From Citrobacter amalonaticus (GTDB taxonomy: Bacteria > Pseudomonadota > Gammaproteobacteria > Enterobacterales > Enterobacteriaceae), in contig NZ_PQMB01000002.1 of NCBI RefSeq assembly GCF_002918555.1, positions 1,155,169 to 1,219,168 on the forward strand: a stretch of DNA of 64,000 nt. Reading direction: 5' to 3'. How positions within the stretch are numbered: position 1 is the stretch's first letter; the number at the start of each line of letters is the position of its first letter. Below are positions 52,085-59,997 of the stretch, piece after piece. Made by a program: the position numbers and the translations under genes. Below the pieces are notes generated by a model. That model did not search any database and was not told the DNA's origin. It worked only from the letters and a program-made list of their open reading frames with translations.

Positions 52085-52777
52085 TATTCAAAAATTAACG
52101 CGAGTAAACCAGGCGAACGCTATCTGACATTTGCTGAAATAAAGAAAATAGACTCAATTTTCAAAGAGAACCTTCTGGAATTTGACCCTGACTTAAAATC
52201 CCTGCTAATGCTGTGCCTGTATACCTGCGGACAACGCCCCTTCGAACTGGCGCATTCGCAGAAAAGTTTTTATGATACCGAAAATAATAAATTAACTATT
52301 GCCAAAGAATTCACAAAAATGAACAGAAATAATGTCGTGTATATATGTGATTCAGCTAAAAAAATACTGAATGAGCAAGCGTTGCGATATCCTGATAGCG
52401 ATTTCTTTTTTCCTAATAAGAATTATGAAAAACAACTCAAAATTTATAATTCTCAAATCAAAGCTGACGCGCTCAAACGCGCTCTAAAGCCAACAGTTGA
52501 GTTAAGTTCCTTTTACTGGTCCGCTCCTGTGAATAGTTTTGCGAAGAAACATGTGGAGTCTGTTTTTTCGTTACGTGATATACGGCGAACGTTTAAAACA
52601 CTATCTGGGATGCTGCATTTCACAGAAAATGAAAAAGAAATAATAAATCAACACGCTAATAGTAGTATTGGTAAAAAACACTACGACAGATACGACTATA
52701 TTATTGAAAAAAAGAGAGGCAACGTTGAAATGGGAAAAAGCGTTACAGATTCTACTATCAAAAAATGGGCTAAATGA
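52085..52777 (+). pseudogene. 5'-truncated tyrosine recombinase (integrase) remnant
   Basis: An open frame from 52085 encodes GERYLTFAEIKKIDSIF..., the start of a catalytic domain, but has no N-terminal arm or core-binding domain and a stop at 52082. From the first ATG (52208) 189 residues remain. Catalytic residues are visible: Arg I in YTCGQRPFELAH, Arg II in LRDIRRTFKTLSG, and a candidate Tyr in KKHYDRYDYII. It resembles P4-type integrases. It marks a former mobile element next to tauA and is not expected to work. Confidence 0.75.
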
Positions 52778-53042
52778 GATAAATTTGATTATAGAAAAGG
52801 TGAAAACATTATAATCAATTCATTTGTTAAATAAGTCACATATTAATTATTTTGAGCCTGAATCGTCCAGGATTGTATTTATGCTTTTTATATACTATGT
52901 GATCAAAAGCACAAAATTTATTGTGAAAATCGTTTGTTATCGTACTTTTAACAGATGAGTAAGATTTAAAAATGTATTTCTATCAAAGTAATAAAAAAAT
53001 CTGTCAGTATATTCATGAACATGAGTTATGGAGTGAGGTTTT
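52778..53042. other. AT-rich region upstream of the PAAR gene
   Basis: A 265-base gap of very AT-rich sequence. The only clear signal is the ribosome site GGAGTGAGG at 53030-53038 for the PAAR gene. No promoter can be singled out with confidence. Confidence 0.5.
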
Positions 53043-54461
53043 ATGGGTATGGCATATTTTTTAAGAATTGGTGATAAAACAACATGTGGCGGGAGAATCA
53101 TAACGGGTGCGTCTAATCATACAATTCATGGACAGTGTACTGCTCGTAATGGTGATAAATATATATGTGGTAGAGATAAAAATATTTATTCTATAGCAGG
53201 GGGACAGCCTAATTATTATATACAGGGTGTACAGGCTGCCGGAACAGCACATAGCACCGGTACATGTCCGTGTAAGTGCAAATTTATTAATTCAATTTAT
53301 AATGTAACGTATGGCTATGAAAGTGAGAGTAAAAATAAAGTCCATTCCGCCAGGCCAGCAACAAACAAAATGGTATCTGAAACACCACAGCACGCACCGA
53401 AACCGCTTACAATAGCTCCAGAGCCATCTGGCCCGGTTGACGACGAAAAACCGCCCCGTGAACCTGTAGATGCGGGATTTTGTGTACTGCCATACGAAGC
53501 CACACCATCGTCGTATGAATCGTGGTTTTTCAATAATCCCCCCGATGGTACACGTGAGCTATTTCATAGCTTAAATCCTGATATGAAAAAAAAACCTGGT
53601 TCTATTTTAATTATTGCTGATCCAGAAAAACAAGACGCGGAACAAATCAAACATATCGAAAATGCCAGGGATAAAATAGATAGCGCGCTAGAGCCATTAA
53701 CTCTTGAAGAAGCAAGATTTTTATATCAAAACAGACACATAATAGATATGGTTACCTCATATGGTTCAGATTATGGTGGCATTCTTAGTGATATGTCTGA
53801 AAAATACTTTGGTGAAATTGAAAATACTCTAAATAAAATTCAGGATGCTTATAGAAATCAATATGTATCAAGAGGTACATTAATCAGTGAACAGTTTTTT
53901 GCAGAGCGGAAAATTCTATTCAAACAATTAGACGGGATATTTCTAAAAATATTTAGAGAACATATCGGACTTGCTCAGTATGATGATATGAAAAAAGCTT
54001 TGAGGTTATCTTCATCATCAATAGTACATAAATGGAATCAAACAGGAGTTAACGATATTGACGGTTATGCGACCTATATCGAAAAGTCAGCAAAGCTGGC
54101 AAAACTGATGAAGACATTTAGTAAAGTCGGTATTGGGCTGTCTGCATTAAACGGAACTAATTCTATTTATAGCGCATGTACCATCGGTAGAGATTGCGAA
54201 AAGACGACTTATACTGAGATTGGTAAATTTGCCGGGGGCATAGCAGTTCCAGCCGCATTTAACTCTGTAATCGTGCCCGTAGCAACTGCAACTTGCGCAG
54301 TAGTATTAGGCGCTTTAAGTGCTCCAGCAGGTGGAGTGGGAGGTATGGCATGTCAGATTATCGTTCGAGCAGGTGCAGCATTTGGTCTAAGTAAAGCTGG
54401 AGAAGAAGTTGGTGAATCAACGGGTGAAGTAATATACGATATAAAAAGTGACATGCAGTAA
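53043..54461 (+). CDS. PAAR-domain protein, probable type VI secretion cargo effector
   Basis: A 472-residue protein. Residues 1-75 form a PAAR domain (FLRIGDKTTCGGRIITGASN, then GDKYICGRDKNIYSIAGG), the cone that tips a type VI secretion spike. A Pro-rich linker follows (105-150), then a helical region (190-350, with a LysM-like start GSILIIADPEKQDAEQ). The C-terminus has Gly/Ala-rich hydrophobic segments (about 395-425 and 430-450, GGIAVPAAFNSVIVPVATAT and SAPAGGVGGMACQIIVRAGA). This pattern fits a membrane-acting toxin. The next gene, 17 bases on, is a small membrane protein. Two starts are possible (53043 and 53049). It is far more AT-rich than its surroundings, and no type VI genes are in the window. 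Confidence 0.75.
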   Translation: MGMAYFLRIGDKTTCGGRIITGASNHTIHGQCTARNGDKYICGRDKNIYSIAGGQPNYYIQGVQAAGTAHSTGTCPCKCKFINSIYNVTYGYESESKNKVHSARPATNKMVSETPQHAPKPLTIAPEPSGPVDDEKPPREPVDAGFCVLPYEATPSSYESWFFNNPPDGTRELFHSLNPDMKKKPGSILIIADPEKQDAEQIKHIENARDKIDSALEPLTLEEARFLYQNRHIIDMVTSYGSDYGGILSDMSEKYFGEIENTLNKIQDAYRNQYVSRGTLISEQFFAERKILFKQLDGIFLKIFREHIGLAQYDDMKKALRLSSSSIVHKWNQTGVNDIDGYATYIEKSAKLAKLMKTFSKVGIGLSALNGTNSIYSACTIGRDCEKTTYTEIGKFAGGIAVPAAFNSVIVPVATATCAVVLGALSAPAGGVGGMACQIIVRAGAAFGLSKAGEEVGESTGEVIYDIKSDMQ

Positions 54462-54478
54462 AAGATGATGGTGAAAAA

Positions 54479-54868
54479 ATGATTAATGAAAGAATAATAT
54501 TTTTAATTTTGAGTGGCATAGTATTTTTTGGTGCAATAATTATGTACATTTTAATGCTTATTGGTGACAGAAATTTTTATACCATATGTGATTTATATAA
54601 AAACAAATTTGGGAGATTACCACAAAGCACAGAACTATTTTACAAATCTCCGCCATTATGTGCGGGATACACTATGAAGTTGGATTTTATTTTTTGGCCT
54701 TTGGTATATAATAAAAAATCTAAATTTAGTGAAAACGTTAATGACGTGGAATTTATAAGGTCATTACCTAAAAAACTCACAATAATATATGTGATAGCAT
54801 TTTATCTCAGTATATTTCTTGCCTTTATCTTTGGTGCAGCGGTTCTAATGTTATATATAAGAGATTAA
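54479..54868 (+). CDS. Small membrane protein, candidate immunity protein
   Basis: A 129-residue protein with two membrane segments (about 5-28 and 100-125) around a hydrophilic middle (RNFYTICDLYKNKFGRLPQS). I do not recognise a family. It starts 17 bases after the PAAR gene and shares its AT-rich composition. Immunity proteins against membrane-acting toxins are commonly small inner-membrane proteins encoded directly downstream, hence the suggestion; it is inference from place and topology. Confidence 0.65.
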   Translation: MINERIIFLILSGIVFFGAIIMYILMLIGDRNFYTICDLYKNKFGRLPQSTELFYKSPPLCAGYTMKLDFIFWPLVYNKKSKFSENVNDVEFIRSLPKKLTIIYVIAFYLSIFLAFIFGAAVLMLYIRD

Positions 54869-54880
54869 TTAACATGAAGA

Positions 54881-54904
54881 AGCAGCGGGAGAGATCCCGC
54901 TGCT
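54881..54904. terminator. Strong hairpin between the islet and the PTS remnant
   Basis: A perfect 10-base-pair stem AGCAGCGGGA/TCCCGCTGCT with loop GAGA. On the minus strand it is followed by TCTTCATGTT, a weak T tail. It could end the PAAR-immunity transcript or, more likely from its place, the former minus-strand PTS transcript. Confidence 0.6.
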
Positions 54905-54998
54905 GTGTCTAACCAATACCGGATAATCAGCAGCAAAAGCTTAGACTGAAAAAATCAGTAAAATGACTGCAATCATATTAATTTTTATCATTATTCCC

Positions 54999-55150
54999 TC
55001 AATCCAGATCTACGTTTTTGCAGCCACACAATGCAGTGATAATAAACCCTGAAACGTAAGAGATCAGAACGCCACCACCATAAACGGCAATCGCCGGAAG
55101 AATCCCGTTGTCAGACGTCATGAGCGGTAACGCAGCAAGCCCTGACGGGC
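54999..55150 (-). pseudogene. C-terminal remnant of a PTS sugar permease (EIIC)
   Basis: The minus strand encodes [17 protein letters not shown], then [20 protein letters not shown] and [14 protein letters not shown] with a stop. This looks like the last membrane helices of a glucoside/sucrose-type PTS EIIC. The frame upstream runs straight into a REP unit, so everything before about residue 50 from the end is lost. The assignment to a PTS subfamily is uncertain. Confidence 0.55.
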
Positions 55151-55232
55151 CAAAGGCTGGAGAAAGCCCTTGTGCCGCCCTCCGGCAATCAATGCCTGAT
55201 GGCGCTACGCTTATCTGGCCTGGAACATCAGG
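55150..55232. repeat. REP-like sequence at the right edge of the islet
   Basis: GCCCTCCGGCAATCAATGCC, TGATGGCGCTACGCTTATCT and GGCCTGGAACATCAGGC resemble a degenerate palindromic unit. It truncates the PTS remnant and lies 110 bases upstream of the uhpA-like gene. Confidence 0.6.
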
Positions 55233-55339
55233 CAAATTATTGCGATTTTGTTATATTCGTTCCATAACTGTGCCTGATTGATTGCCAGCGCAGCGGCACC
55301 GGGCATCATAGGACCATGGTTCGGTAAGAGAATAGAAAC

Positions 55340-55969
55340 ATGATTCGTGTGGTGCTGGTCGATGACCATGTGGTAGTACGCTCCGGTTTTGCACAGTTAC
55401 TCAGCCTCGAAGAGGATCTCGACGTTGCAGGTCAGTTCAGCAGCGCGGCGGAAGCCTGGCCCACACTATTGCGCGATGACATCAACGTCGCGGTGATGGA
55501 TATTGCCATGCCGGATGAAAACGGCCTGAGCCTGTTGAAACGCCTGCGCGCGCAAAAACCGCAATTTCGCGCCATTATTCTGAGCATTTATGACACCCCA
55601 ACCTTCGTGCAGAGCGCGCTTGATGCGGGAGCCAGCGGCTATCTGACCAAACGCTGCGGGCCGGAAGAGTTAGTACAGGCCGTGCGTTCCGTCGGGATGG
55701 GCGGTCATTACCTGTGTGCCGACGCGCTACGGGCGTTGCGCGGCGGAGAACAATCGTCACAGGTGCTGGAAATCCTCACCCCACGTGAACGTGAGGTGTT
55801 TGATTTACTTGTCAAAGGCGACAGCGTGAAGGAGATCGCCTTCAGACTCTCCCTCAGCCACAAGACGGTTCATGTCCATCGCGCCAATGTACTGGGTAAG
55901 CTCCAGTGCCACAGCACAATTGACCTGGTACATTTCGCCCTCGACCACCAACTGCTGGCGGGGCACTAA
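55340..55969 (+). CDS. uhpA: UhpA-like LuxR-type response regulator
   Basis: A 209-residue NarL/UhpA-class regulator. The receiver domain has the acidic pair D8-D9, the phosphorylated Asp D54 in VAVMDIAMPDENG and K104 in GYLTKRCGPEE. The C-terminal LuxR helix-turn-helix (about 143-200) reads LTPREREVFDLLVKGDSVKE. The stop overlaps the ATG of the histidine kinase by one base. Given the downstream genes it probably switches on afuABC in response to an external sugar phosphate. It is a paralogue-like relative of UhpA, not the uhpABCT-locus copy. Confidence 0.85.
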   Translation: MIRVVLVDDHVVVRSGFAQLLSLEEDLDVAGQFSSAAEAWPTLLRDDINVAVMDIAMPDENGLSLLKRLRAQKPQFRAIILSIYDTPTFVQSALDAGASGYLTKRCGPEELVQAVRSVGMGGHYLCADALRALRGGEQSSQVLEILTPREREVFDLLVKGDSVKEIAFRLSLSHKTVHVHRANVLGKLQCHSTIDLVHFALDHQLLAGH

Positions 55970-57510
55970 TGTCGCGCAGTCTTCGCCACTGGGTTATCTC
56001 ATTATTCATTGTGCTGGCCTGGGGAACCGGCTGGCTGATGTTATGGACGCTCGGATTTTACCTGACCCATAACGGTCAGCAGGCGGCGCTTTTTCTGCCG
56101 CACGGCGTCTACCTGGCACTGCTGATCCTGCTTTCTCGTCGCTACTGGCCAGCACTGATACTGCCCCCCATGCTGATGCTGCTCTGGCTGCCCGGCGAAC
56201 AGCTGGTTAACGGCTATATCCTGCTGGTTGCGCCATTAATTAGCCTGATTCCCGCCAGCCTCGCGCAACAATTCTGGCACCGCTTTCCCCTTTACTGGCA
56301 GCGCCTGACGCTGCTGCTGGCAACGGTTACCGCATCTTCACTACTCAACACCGCCCTGCTTTCGCCGTTTGTCAAAAGTCCGGCAATGCTGCTCGGCCTG
56401 GCCTCGTTTACCGGTGGTGTGCTGCTGACCCCGTTTGTCTATCTGATCTTTGAGTTCCTGCGCCAGCAGCACCGCTACCATCTGCTGGGGCTGGACACCA
56501 GTAACCCGCCGCTTCGCACCTCATTAATTATCTGGTGCAGCCTGTTCTTTATCATTGGCATCGGCACCCAGATAGTGCTGTCGCCGGAAATTGAACGCCT
56601 GCTGCTGATTGTCGTTTTTCTGCCAAACGTGGTGATGGCCTGGAAATTCGGCTGGCAGGGCGGCGTACTCTCTGGCCTGTTGGGCAGTATGATGATCACC
56701 ATCGCCCGTCAGGTTGGCGTGGGTTTTAATAACCTGGTTGAGCTGGAGATTTTTCTGGCCACTCAGGCGCTGCTCGGCATTGGTCTGGGGATTGCTATCA
56801 GCCGCCAGCAGCATCTGGCGCAAAACCTGCACCACTACCGCCAACGGCTGGAAGCGGAGCTGGCGGCGCGACGCGCGCTGACTGAAAAGCTGATCCACAC
56901 CGAAGAAGATACGCGTAAAAGCCTGGCGCGCGAGCTGCATGACGAGATCGGGCAGAACATCACCGCCATTCAGATCCAGTCACAGCTGGTGAAACGTGCG
57001 CGCAATCCGGCGCAGACTCAGGCTGCCGCCAGCCAGATTAACGATCTCGCCCGCCGTATTCATCACTCCACCCGCCAGCTGCTGCGCCAGTTGCGCCCTC
57101 CCGCCCTTGATGAGCTGTCGTTCCGGGAGGCGTTGCACCACCTGCTCAATGAATTCGCCTTTACCGAACACGGCCCCCACTGCCGCTTTGACTACCAGCT
57201 GATCGCTCCCCCGGAGAGTGAAACGGTGCGCTTTACCCTCTACCGGCTGTTGCAGGAGCTGCTCAATAACATATGCAAACATGCCAGCGCCAGCGAGGTC
57301 GCCATTACGCTGTACCAGAAGGGGGATATTTTGCTTCTGGAGGTGAAGGACAACGGCGTGGGGATCAGTCCTGACAAAATTCCCGGTTTTGGCATTCAGG
57401 GGATGCGCGAGCGGGTCAGCGCCCTGGGCGGCGAACTGACGCTGGAATCGCAGAACGGCACGCGGGTAATTGTTAACCTGCCCACAAATTTGCAACAAAC
57501 AGCGTACTAA
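55969..57510 (+). CDS. uhpB: UhpB-like membrane histidine kinase (MASE1-type sensor)
   Basis: A 513-residue kinase. The N-terminal 280 residues form about eight membrane helices of MASE1/UhpB type. HisKA_3 follows with the phosphorylated His H324 in SLARELHDEIGQNITA, then HATPase_c with NNICKHASASEVAI, EVKDNGVGISPD and GFGIQGMRERVSALGG. It should phosphorylate the UhpA-like regulator encoded just upstream and be controlled by the UhpC-like protein downstream. Confidence 0.87.
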   Translation: MSRSLRHWVISLFIVLAWGTGWLMLWTLGFYLTHNGQQAALFLPHGVYLALLILLSRRYWPALILPPMLMLLWLPGEQLVNGYILLVAPLISLIPASLAQQFWHRFPLYWQRLTLLLATVTASSLLNTALLSPFVKSPAMLLGLASFTGGVLLTPFVYLIFEFLRQQHRYHLLGLDTSNPPLRTSLIIWCSLFFIIGIGTQIVLSPEIERLLLIVVFLPNVVMAWKFGWQGGVLSGLLGSMMITIARQVGVGFNNLVELEIFLATQALLGIGLGIAISRQQHLAQNLHHYRQRLEAELAARRALTEKLIHTEEDTRKSLARELHDEIGQNITAIQIQSQLVKRARNPAQTQAAASQINDLARRIHHSTRQLLRQLRPPALDELSFREALHHLLNEFAFTEHGPHCRFDYQLIAPPESETVRFTLYRLLQELLNNICKHASASEVAITLYQKGDILLLEVKDNGVGISPDKIPGFGIQGMRERVSALGGELTLESQNGTRVIVNLPTNLQQTAY

Positions 57511-57594
57511 CCAGGAAAAAGTCTTAGCCACTCCGGACTTTGTCTCATCCCCTTTCGGTTTCACTTTCTTATAGTCAGAAAAACGGAGACGGCT
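57511..57594. other. Gap between the uhpB- and uhpC-like genes
   Basis: An 84-base gap with GGAG before the uhpC-like ATG. It is the largest gap in the uhpABC-afuA part and may hold a regulated promoter for uhpC-afuABC; no binding site for the regulator can be defined by eye. Confidence 0.4.
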
Positions 57595-58899
57595 ATGCAC
57601 GTACGCTCAGCAACCGACATTAACCAACATTACCGGACGCTGCGTCCACGGCTGCTGATGTGCATGGTCATCGGGTATGCCGCATTTTATCTGACGCGCA
57701 AAAGCGTCAACTACGTGCTCCCGGCGCTGCAAACCGATCTGGGGCTGGATAAAGGCGATATCGGCCTGTTGGGATCGCTATTTTATCTGACCTACGGACT
57801 GTCGAAATTTACCGCCGGATTGTGGCACGACGGCCACGGACAGCGCTGGTTTATGGGCGTTGGCCTGTTCATCACCGGGGTACTGAACCTGGTATTCGCC
57901 TTTGGCGAGTCGCTGACGCTGCTGCTGGCTGTCTGGACGCTGAACGGATTTTTTCAGGGCTGGGGATGGCCGCCCTGCGCCCGACTGTTGACCCACTGGT
58001 ACTCACGCAACGAGCGCGGTTTCTGGTGGGGCTGCTGGAATATGTCGATCAACCTCGGCGGGGCCATTATCCCTCTGATTAGCGCCTTTGCCGCCCACTG
58101 GTGGGGATGGCAGGCGGCGATGCTGGCGCCGGGGATTATCAGCATGGCGTCAGGCATCTGGCTAACGCTGCAACTGAAAGGAACGCCGCAGGAAGAGGGA
58201 TTGCCGTCCGTCGGCACATGGCGCAACGATCCGTTAGAACTGCGCCAGGAACAGCAAAGTCCGCCGATGGGACTATGGCAGATGTTGCGTACCACAATGC
58301 TGAAGAATCCGATGATTTGGCTGCTGGGCGTCTCTTATGTGCTGGTCTATTTGATCCGCATTGCGCTTAACGACTGGGGCAACATCTGGCTGACGGAGAG
58401 TCACGGCGTCAATCTGCTCAGCGCCAACGCCACCGTGATGCTGTTTGAAGCAGGCGGGTTGCTCGGTGCGCTGTTCGCCGGATGGGGTTCAGATTTGCTG
58501 TTCAGCGGCCAGCGGGCGCCGATGATTTTGCTGTTCACATTAGGGTTGATCGTCTCCGTCACCGCGCTATGGCTGGCACCGGTTCATCACTATGCGCTGC
58601 TGGCAGTCTGTTTCTTTACGGTGGGCTTCTTCGTTTTTGGCCCACAAATGCTGATTGGCCTGGCGGCGGTGGAGTGCGGACACAAAGCGGCGGCAGGCTC
58701 AATCACCGGTTTTCTCGGCCTGTTCGCCTATCTGGGGGCCGCGCTGGCGGGCTGGCCTCTGTCGCTGGTCATTGAACGCTACGGCTGGTCGGGAATGTTC
58801 AGTTTGCTCTCGATTGCCGCAGTATTTATGGGTTTATTGCTGATGCCGCTGCTGATGGCGAGCATTACAACCTCTCCCGGTCAAAGGATAAAACAATGA
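57595..58899 (+). CDS. uhpC: UhpC-like major-facilitator sensor/transporter
   Basis: A 434-residue organophosphate:phosphate-antiporter-family MFS protein with 12 membrane segments. Its start region (YAAFYLTRKSVNYVLPALQTDLGL) and the RWFMGVGLF loop are typical of UhpC, the receptor that senses external glucose-6-phosphate and activates UhpB. Its stop overlaps the afuA ATG in an ATGA. With no uhpT nearby, it is likely the sensor for the ABC importer that follows. Confidence 0.87.
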   Translation: MHVRSATDINQHYRTLRPRLLMCMVIGYAAFYLTRKSVNYVLPALQTDLGLDKGDIGLLGSLFYLTYGLSKFTAGLWHDGHGQRWFMGVGLFITGVLNLVFAFGESLTLLLAVWTLNGFFQGWGWPPCARLLTHWYSRNERGFWWGCWNMSINLGGAIIPLISAFAAHWWGWQAAMLAPGIISMASGIWLTLQLKGTPQEEGLPSVGTWRNDPLELRQEQQSPPMGLWQMLRTTMLKNPMIWLLGVSYVLVYLIRIALNDWGNIWLTESHGVNLLSANATVMLFEAGGLLGALFAGWGSDLLFSGQRAPMILLFTLGLIVSVTALWLAPVHHYALLAVCFFTVGFFVFGPQMLIGLAAVECGHKAAAGSITGFLGLFAYLGAALAGWPLSLVIERYGWSGMFSLLSIAAVFMGLLLMPLLMASITTSPGQRIKQ

Positions 58900-59927
58900 A
58901 AAAAACTCTGGTCACTTCCCTGATTGCTTCCGGCATTGCGCTGGCGACGTTAAGCGGCGCGGCACATGCCAAAGGTCGTCTGGTGGTCTATTGCAGCGCC
59001 ACCAACGAAATGTGTGAAGCAGAAACCAAAGCCTTCGGCGACAAATACGACGTGAAAACGTCGTTCATCCGCAACGGCTCCGGCAGTACGCTGGCGAAGG
59101 TCGATGCTGAGAAGAAAAACCCGCAGGCGGATGTCTGGTACGGCGGCACCCTTGACCCGCAGTCTCAGGCCGGTGAAATGGGTCTGCTACAACCCTACAA
59201 GTCCCCCAATCTTGAGCAGGTGATGGAGAAATTCCGCGATCCGGCGAAGCTGAAAGGCAACTACTCCTCGGCGGTGTACGTCGGTATTCTTGGCTTTGGC
59301 GTTAACACCCAGCGTCTGAAAGAGAAAAACCTGCCTGTGCCAAAATGCTGGCAGGATCTGACCAAGCCGGAATACAAAGGCGAAATCCAGATTGCCGACC
59401 CGCAAAGCTCCGGCACCGCTTACACCGCACTGGCAACCTTTGCACAACTGTGGGGGGAAGATCAGGCCTTTGATTACCTGAAACAGCTCAACGCTAACGT
59501 CTCCCAGTACACCAAATCCGGTATCGCCCCGGCGCGTAACACCGCGCGTGGTGAAACGGCCATTGGTATCGGCTTCCTGCACGACTATTCGCTGGAAAAA
59601 GAGCAGGGTGCCCCGCTGGAGCTTATCTCCCCGTGCGAAGGTACCGGGTATGAAATTGGCGGCATCAGTATCCTGAAAGGAGCACGTAACCTCGACAACG
59701 CCAAACTGTTTGTCGACTGGGTATTGTCGAAAGATGCCCAGGAGCTGGCATGGAAAAAAGGCAAGTCCTATCAGATCCTGACCAATACCACTGCCGAAAC
59801 GTCACCAAACTCGCTGAAGCTCGACGACCTGAAGCTTATCAACTACGACATGGATAAATACGGCTCCACCGATGTCCGTAAGGCGCTGATCAATAAGTGG
59901 GTCAGCGAAGTGAAGATGGGTAAATAA
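58896..59927 (+). CDS. afuA: AfuA-type periplasmic binding protein
   Basis: A 343-residue exported protein with signal peptide MKKTLVTSLIASGIALATLSGAAHA, followed by a bacterial solute-binding fold (RLVVYCSATNEMCEAETKAF). Long annotated as ferric-binding, AfuA of Citrobacter rodentium and related bacteria has been reported to bind sugar phosphates such as glucose-6-phosphate. The protein lacks the obvious twin-Tyr iron motif at its expected end. It overlaps the uhpC-like gene by four bases. Confidence 0.88.
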   Translation: MKKTLVTSLIASGIALATLSGAAHAKGRLVVYCSATNEMCEAETKAFGDKYDVKTSFIRNGSGSTLAKVDAEKKNPQADVWYGGTLDPQSQAGEMGLLQPYKSPNLEQVMEKFRDPAKLKGNYSSAVYVGILGFGVNTQRLKEKNLPVPKCWQDLTKPEYKGEIQIADPQSSGTAYTALATFAQLWGEDQAFDYLKQLNANVSQYTKSGIAPARNTARGETAIGIGFLHDYSLEKEQGAPLELISPCEGTGYEIGGISILKGARNLDNAKLFVDWVLSKDAQELAWKKGKSYQILTNTTAETSPNSLKLDDLKLINYDMDKYGSTDVRKALINKWVSEVKMGK

Positions 59928-59942
59928 GCCCAGATTGTACGG

Positions 59943-59979
59943 TTAATGCCCGGTGGCGCTCACGCTTGCCGGGCCTGAA
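59943..59979. repeat. REP unit between afuA and afuB
   Basis: ATGCCCGGTGGCGCTCACGC followed by TTGCCGGGCCTG is one palindromic unit inside the transcript. It can protect the upstream mRNA and so favour the binding protein over the permease. An in-frame ATG within it (59953) is not the afuB start. Confidence 0.8.
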
Positions 59980-59997
59980 CACAACACCGGAAAACGT

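Noticed and set aside
55150-55235. N-terminal part of the 78-codon frame ending at 54999
   Set aside because: These codons come from REP-like DNA; only the C-terminal portion looks like protein.
59953-59997. Upstream ATG extending afuB
   Set aside because: It lies in a REP unit; the protein family and spacing favour the ATG at 59998.
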